From positions 1 through 6,234 of the forward strand of contig WLHO01000042.1 of assembly GCA_009702645.1 (NCBI GenBank): a stretch of DNA of 6,234 bases. Reading direction: 5' to 3'. The position numbers and the translations under genes were made by a program. The number at the start of each line of letters is the position of its first letter. The stretch's first letter is position 1. Shown in pieces: positions 4,153 through 6,234 of the stretch. The notes beneath the pieces were generated by a model. That model was not told the origin of the DNA. It searched no databases and saw nothing but the letters and a program-made list of their open reading frames with translations. This DNA comes from Actinomycetota bacterium. Lineage in GTDB: Bacteria > Actinomycetota > Actinomycetes > Actinomycetales > Microbacteriaceae.

Positions 4153-5516
4153 TGACCAATAAAGACGAACTAGACCAGCGGCTAGCAAAGGCCGACCCTG
4201 CCATCAAGCGCGTGGCGCCAGAGCTTAGTGATCGCATTCTTACCTCTGCAATAGAAACAGATAGCAAGCTCACATTGCGAGCACGTTTTGAGCTTCTCAG
4301 CCAAAACCTCAGGAGAGCAAGCCTAGGCTTCGCAGTTGGCGGTTCGGCAGCAGCGGTTGCTGTTGCCATGGTGCTAACTTCTGCCCCTGCTCCCCTAATC
4401 CAGCTATCTGGCATGCAGGGTGCGCGCAACAGTGAGTCCGCACCCGCCCAGAGCGATGTTGGTGCAGACAAGATGATGATGCCGTTTGTGAACTTTGAAT
4501 ACCTTGCTGGTCCAGACCTTTCCAACGAAACCGGTTCCGGCCAGGTTTATAAACTCGTCCGTCAGTCAACCCCGGAAGAAGTTCTCAACAACGTAGCTGC
4601 AATTTTCGGTGTTGAAGGAACTGTCAAAAAGTACCCAGACTTTGCCGAAACAAACCCGGGCTACTTCTTTGGTCAGTCAAATGACCCATGGGGCTACGAC
4701 GGTAAGAACCCAGTGATCTCACTCTGGTGGTCAGGAACTGCCTCCTGGAATTACTCAAACCCAATTGCCTACCCTGAATCAAAGTGCGAGAAGACCGACA
4801 CTGATGGAAACTGCACCACCTGGACAGAGTTCAAGCCAACTCCTGAACTTCTTCCAACAAAGGAAGAAGCAACCGCGAAGGCGCTTGAGGTTTTCAATGC
4901 AACAGGACTAGATGTATCAGCATCTGAGATCCGCATCGATGCTTCGGAGTGGGGAGTTAGTGCATCGGCTTCGATGTATGTTGATGGCCAGCCAACCAAC
5001 GTCGAGTGGTACCTCGGGTGGTCTTCAACCGGCGTTATTAGCTACGCAGGTGGTCACTCAGTGGCAGCTGAAGCTATGGGAACCTTTGACACTATCTCTG
5101 CCTTATCGGCAGTCGAAAGACTAGCTGACTGGAGATGGAGCGGTTCACCTTCAGGTATCTTCTACCAGCGCTTCCAGCCGCCGATGCTTGCGGAACCTGC
5201 CCCTTACGTAAGAAGCGGCGAGGCTAGTTCCGATTCGGCTCCTACTGACTCGACGATTGCAATCGATCCGATGCCTGGTGAGCAAGTTGAACCCGAGACT
5301 GTGACATTGACAGTTGTAAAGTCCGAAAGCGCTTTGCTTAGCGTCTGGGACGCTAACGGCGAAGTCTGGCTGGTTCCTGGATACATCTTGATCAATGATC
5401 AAGGCTGGTTCGGTGCTGTTATTGCCCTCATTGAAGGCGTGATTGAACTACCAAAGGAAACTGAAGTTGACATCATGCCGCTACCGGCTGATGACTCAAG
5501 CGTTTCAAACAAGTAG
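4152..5516 (+). CDS. Single-pass membrane protein with large extracytoplasmic domain, putative anti-sigma factor
   Basis: A 454-residue protein that I do not recognise as a named family. Residues 1-55 are charged and would be cytoplasmic; the opening DELDQRLAKADPA resembles N-termini of unnamed proteins encoded beside actinobacterial ECF sigma genes (from memory). Residues 56-77 (ASLGFAVGGSAAAVAVAMVLTS) are one membrane segment, followed by a Ser/Ala/Pro-rich linker and about 370 extracytoplasmic residues. This part has Trp/Tyr-rich regions, an acidic Ser/Pro linker (354-381) and a C-terminal segment around 388-434 with VWDANGEVWLVPGYIL. The only two cysteines, Cys212 and Cys221, could form a disulfide. 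No zinc anti-sigma HxxxCxxC motif exists. Position 42 nt after the sigma gene and the topology support an anti-sigma or signal-sensing partner. ATG 4152 is preferred over in-frame TTG 4125; neither has a Shine-Dalgarno. Confidence 0.7.
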   Translation: MTNKDELDQRLAKADPAIKRVAPELSDRILTSAIETDSKLTLRARFELLSQNLRRASLGFAVGGSAAAVAVAMVLTSAPAPLIQLSGMQGARNSESAPAQSDVGADKMMMPFVNFEYLAGPDLSNETGSGQVYKLVRQSTPEEVLNNVAAIFGVEGTVKKYPDFAETNPGYFFGQSNDPWGYDGKNPVISLWWSGTASWNYSNPIAYPESKCEKTDTDGNCTTWTEFKPTPELLPTKEEATAKALEVFNATGLDVSASEIRIDASEWGVSASASMYVDGQPTNVEWYLGWSSTGVISYAGGHSVAAEAMGTFDTISALSAVERLADWRWSGSPSGIFYQRFQPPMLAEPAPYVRSGEASSDSAPTDSTIAIDPMPGEQVEPETVTLTVVKSESALLSVWDANGEVWLVPGYILINDQGWFGAVIALIEGVIELPKETEVDIMPLPADDSSVSNK

Positions 5517-5523
5517 ACAGCCC

Positions 5524-5539
5524 TGCAGCAACTGCTGCA
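5524..5539. repeat. Short perfect inverted repeat in the convergent gap
   Basis: TGCAGCA-AC-TGCTGCA lies 7 nt after the stop of the membrane-protein gene and downstream of the atpC stop on the other strand. It can form a 6-bp hairpin, but no T-run follows on either strand, so it is at best a weak or factor-assisted terminator serving both convergent operons. Confidence 0.45.
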
Positions 5540-5550
5540 AGAAGATTGGC

Positions 5551-5562
5551 TTTAGTACTAAA
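5551..5562. repeat. 12-bp perfect palindrome TTTAGTACTAAA at the atpC stop
   Basis: The palindrome overlaps the atpC stop codon (TAG, 5560-5558 on the minus strand). It has no loop and is AT-rich, so it is unlikely to terminate alone. It may be a protein site or chance. Confidence 0.4.
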
Positions 5563-5824
5563 CCAGTGAAGCGTTTCTAGCAACAACGGTCACTACGTCG
5601 TGCTCAACGCTTAGAAAGCCATCCTCGGCACTGAACTTCATAACTTCGCCTTCAGGCAAAGTCACCCGAACTTCACCACTGGACAAAATCGCCAGCATTG
5701 GTTCGTGGCCTGGCAATAGACCAATCTCGCCCTCGACGGTTTTGGCGACTACCATTTTGGCGGCACCCGACCAGACCGACGAGTCGGCGGAGACTAGTTC
5801 TACCTTTAAGCTCTTTTCGGACAA
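5558..5824 (-). CDS. atpC: ATP synthase F1 epsilon subunit, short form
   Basis: An 88-residue epsilon subunit of the F1Fo ATP synthase, part of the central stalk that couples gamma rotation to catalysis. It contains the N-terminal beta-sandwich: KVELVSADSSVWSGAAKMV, the signature EGEIGLLPGHEPMLAIL (31-47), and FLSVEHDVVTVVARNASLV at the end. The family is usually about 130-140 residues; the C-terminal two-helix domain, which inhibits ATP hydrolysis in other bacteria, is missing. Short forms are known in some actinobacteria, so this is probably natural rather than a truncation. The start is TTG (5824-5822), 2 nt after the atpD stop, with an AAGGA-like motif about 15 nt upstream that is too far for a normal site; translation is probably coupled to atpD. 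It is the last gene of the atp operon. Confidence 0.93.
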   Translation of the reverse strand: MSEKSLKVELVSADSSVWSGAAKMVVAKTVEGEIGLLPGHEPMLAILSSGEVRVTLPEGEVMKFSAEDGFLSVEHDVVTVVARNASLV

Positions 5825-5826
5825 AG

Positions 5827-6234
<408 letters not shown>

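Noticed and set aside
4115..4525. 136-codon minus-strand open frame over the start of the membrane-protein gene
   Set aside because: The plus-strand frame continues as a coherent membrane protein with N-domain, helix and linker; the antisense product is low-complexity Ser/Ala/Arg with no start signal or family resemblance.

Overview
The window looks like a chromosomal segment from a moderate-GC actinobacterium. The short ATP synthase epsilon subunit, the proteins' general character and roughly 50% GC suggest a Microbacteriaceae member, perhaps a Rhodoluna/Aquiluna-like freshwater lineage. This placement is inference from memory of those families, not a search result. No RNA gene, CRISPR array, insertion sequence or prophage gene is visible.

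Left part (1-2511): a divergently arranged amine-catabolism module. An NAD(P)-dependent aldehyde dehydrogenase of the aminobutyraldehyde/betaine aldehyde type runs off the left edge on the minus strand. Across a 174-bp control region, an Lrp/AsnC regulator and a class III PLP aminotransferase run on the plus strand as a two-gene operon, closed by a strong intrinsic terminator at 2480-2511. A transaminase that turns a terminal amine into an aldehyde, a dehydrogenase that oxidises it, and an Lrp-family sensor fit putrescine or another omega-amine. The control region holds two clear dyads and a likely leaderless promoter for the regulator. The aminotransferase carries an unusual lysine-rich N-terminal extension.

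Middle part (2512-5516): four plus-strand genes packed as one probable operon. They are an O6-alkylguanine-DNA methyltransferase (ogt-type), DNA-3-methyladenine glycosylase I (tag), an ECF-type sigma factor whose start lies inside tag, and a single-pass membrane protein with a large extracytoplasmic domain that is a good candidate for its anti-sigma partner. The pairing of two alkylation-repair enzymes with a sigma/membrane-protein pair is the most interesting aspect. Three details stand out: the methyltransferase has Gly instead of Pro before its catalytic Cys, a perfect 9-bp inverted repeat overlaps its ribosome binding site, and the membrane protein appears to have its own leaderless start that closely matches the Lrp gene's.

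Right part (5517-6234): the end of the ATP synthase operon on the minus strand, convergent with the operon above. It holds the C-terminal 135 residues of the beta subunit (atpD) and a short epsilon subunit (atpC) that lacks the regulatory C-terminal helices. The convergent gap is only 41 bp and contains two palindromes but no classical T-tailed terminator.
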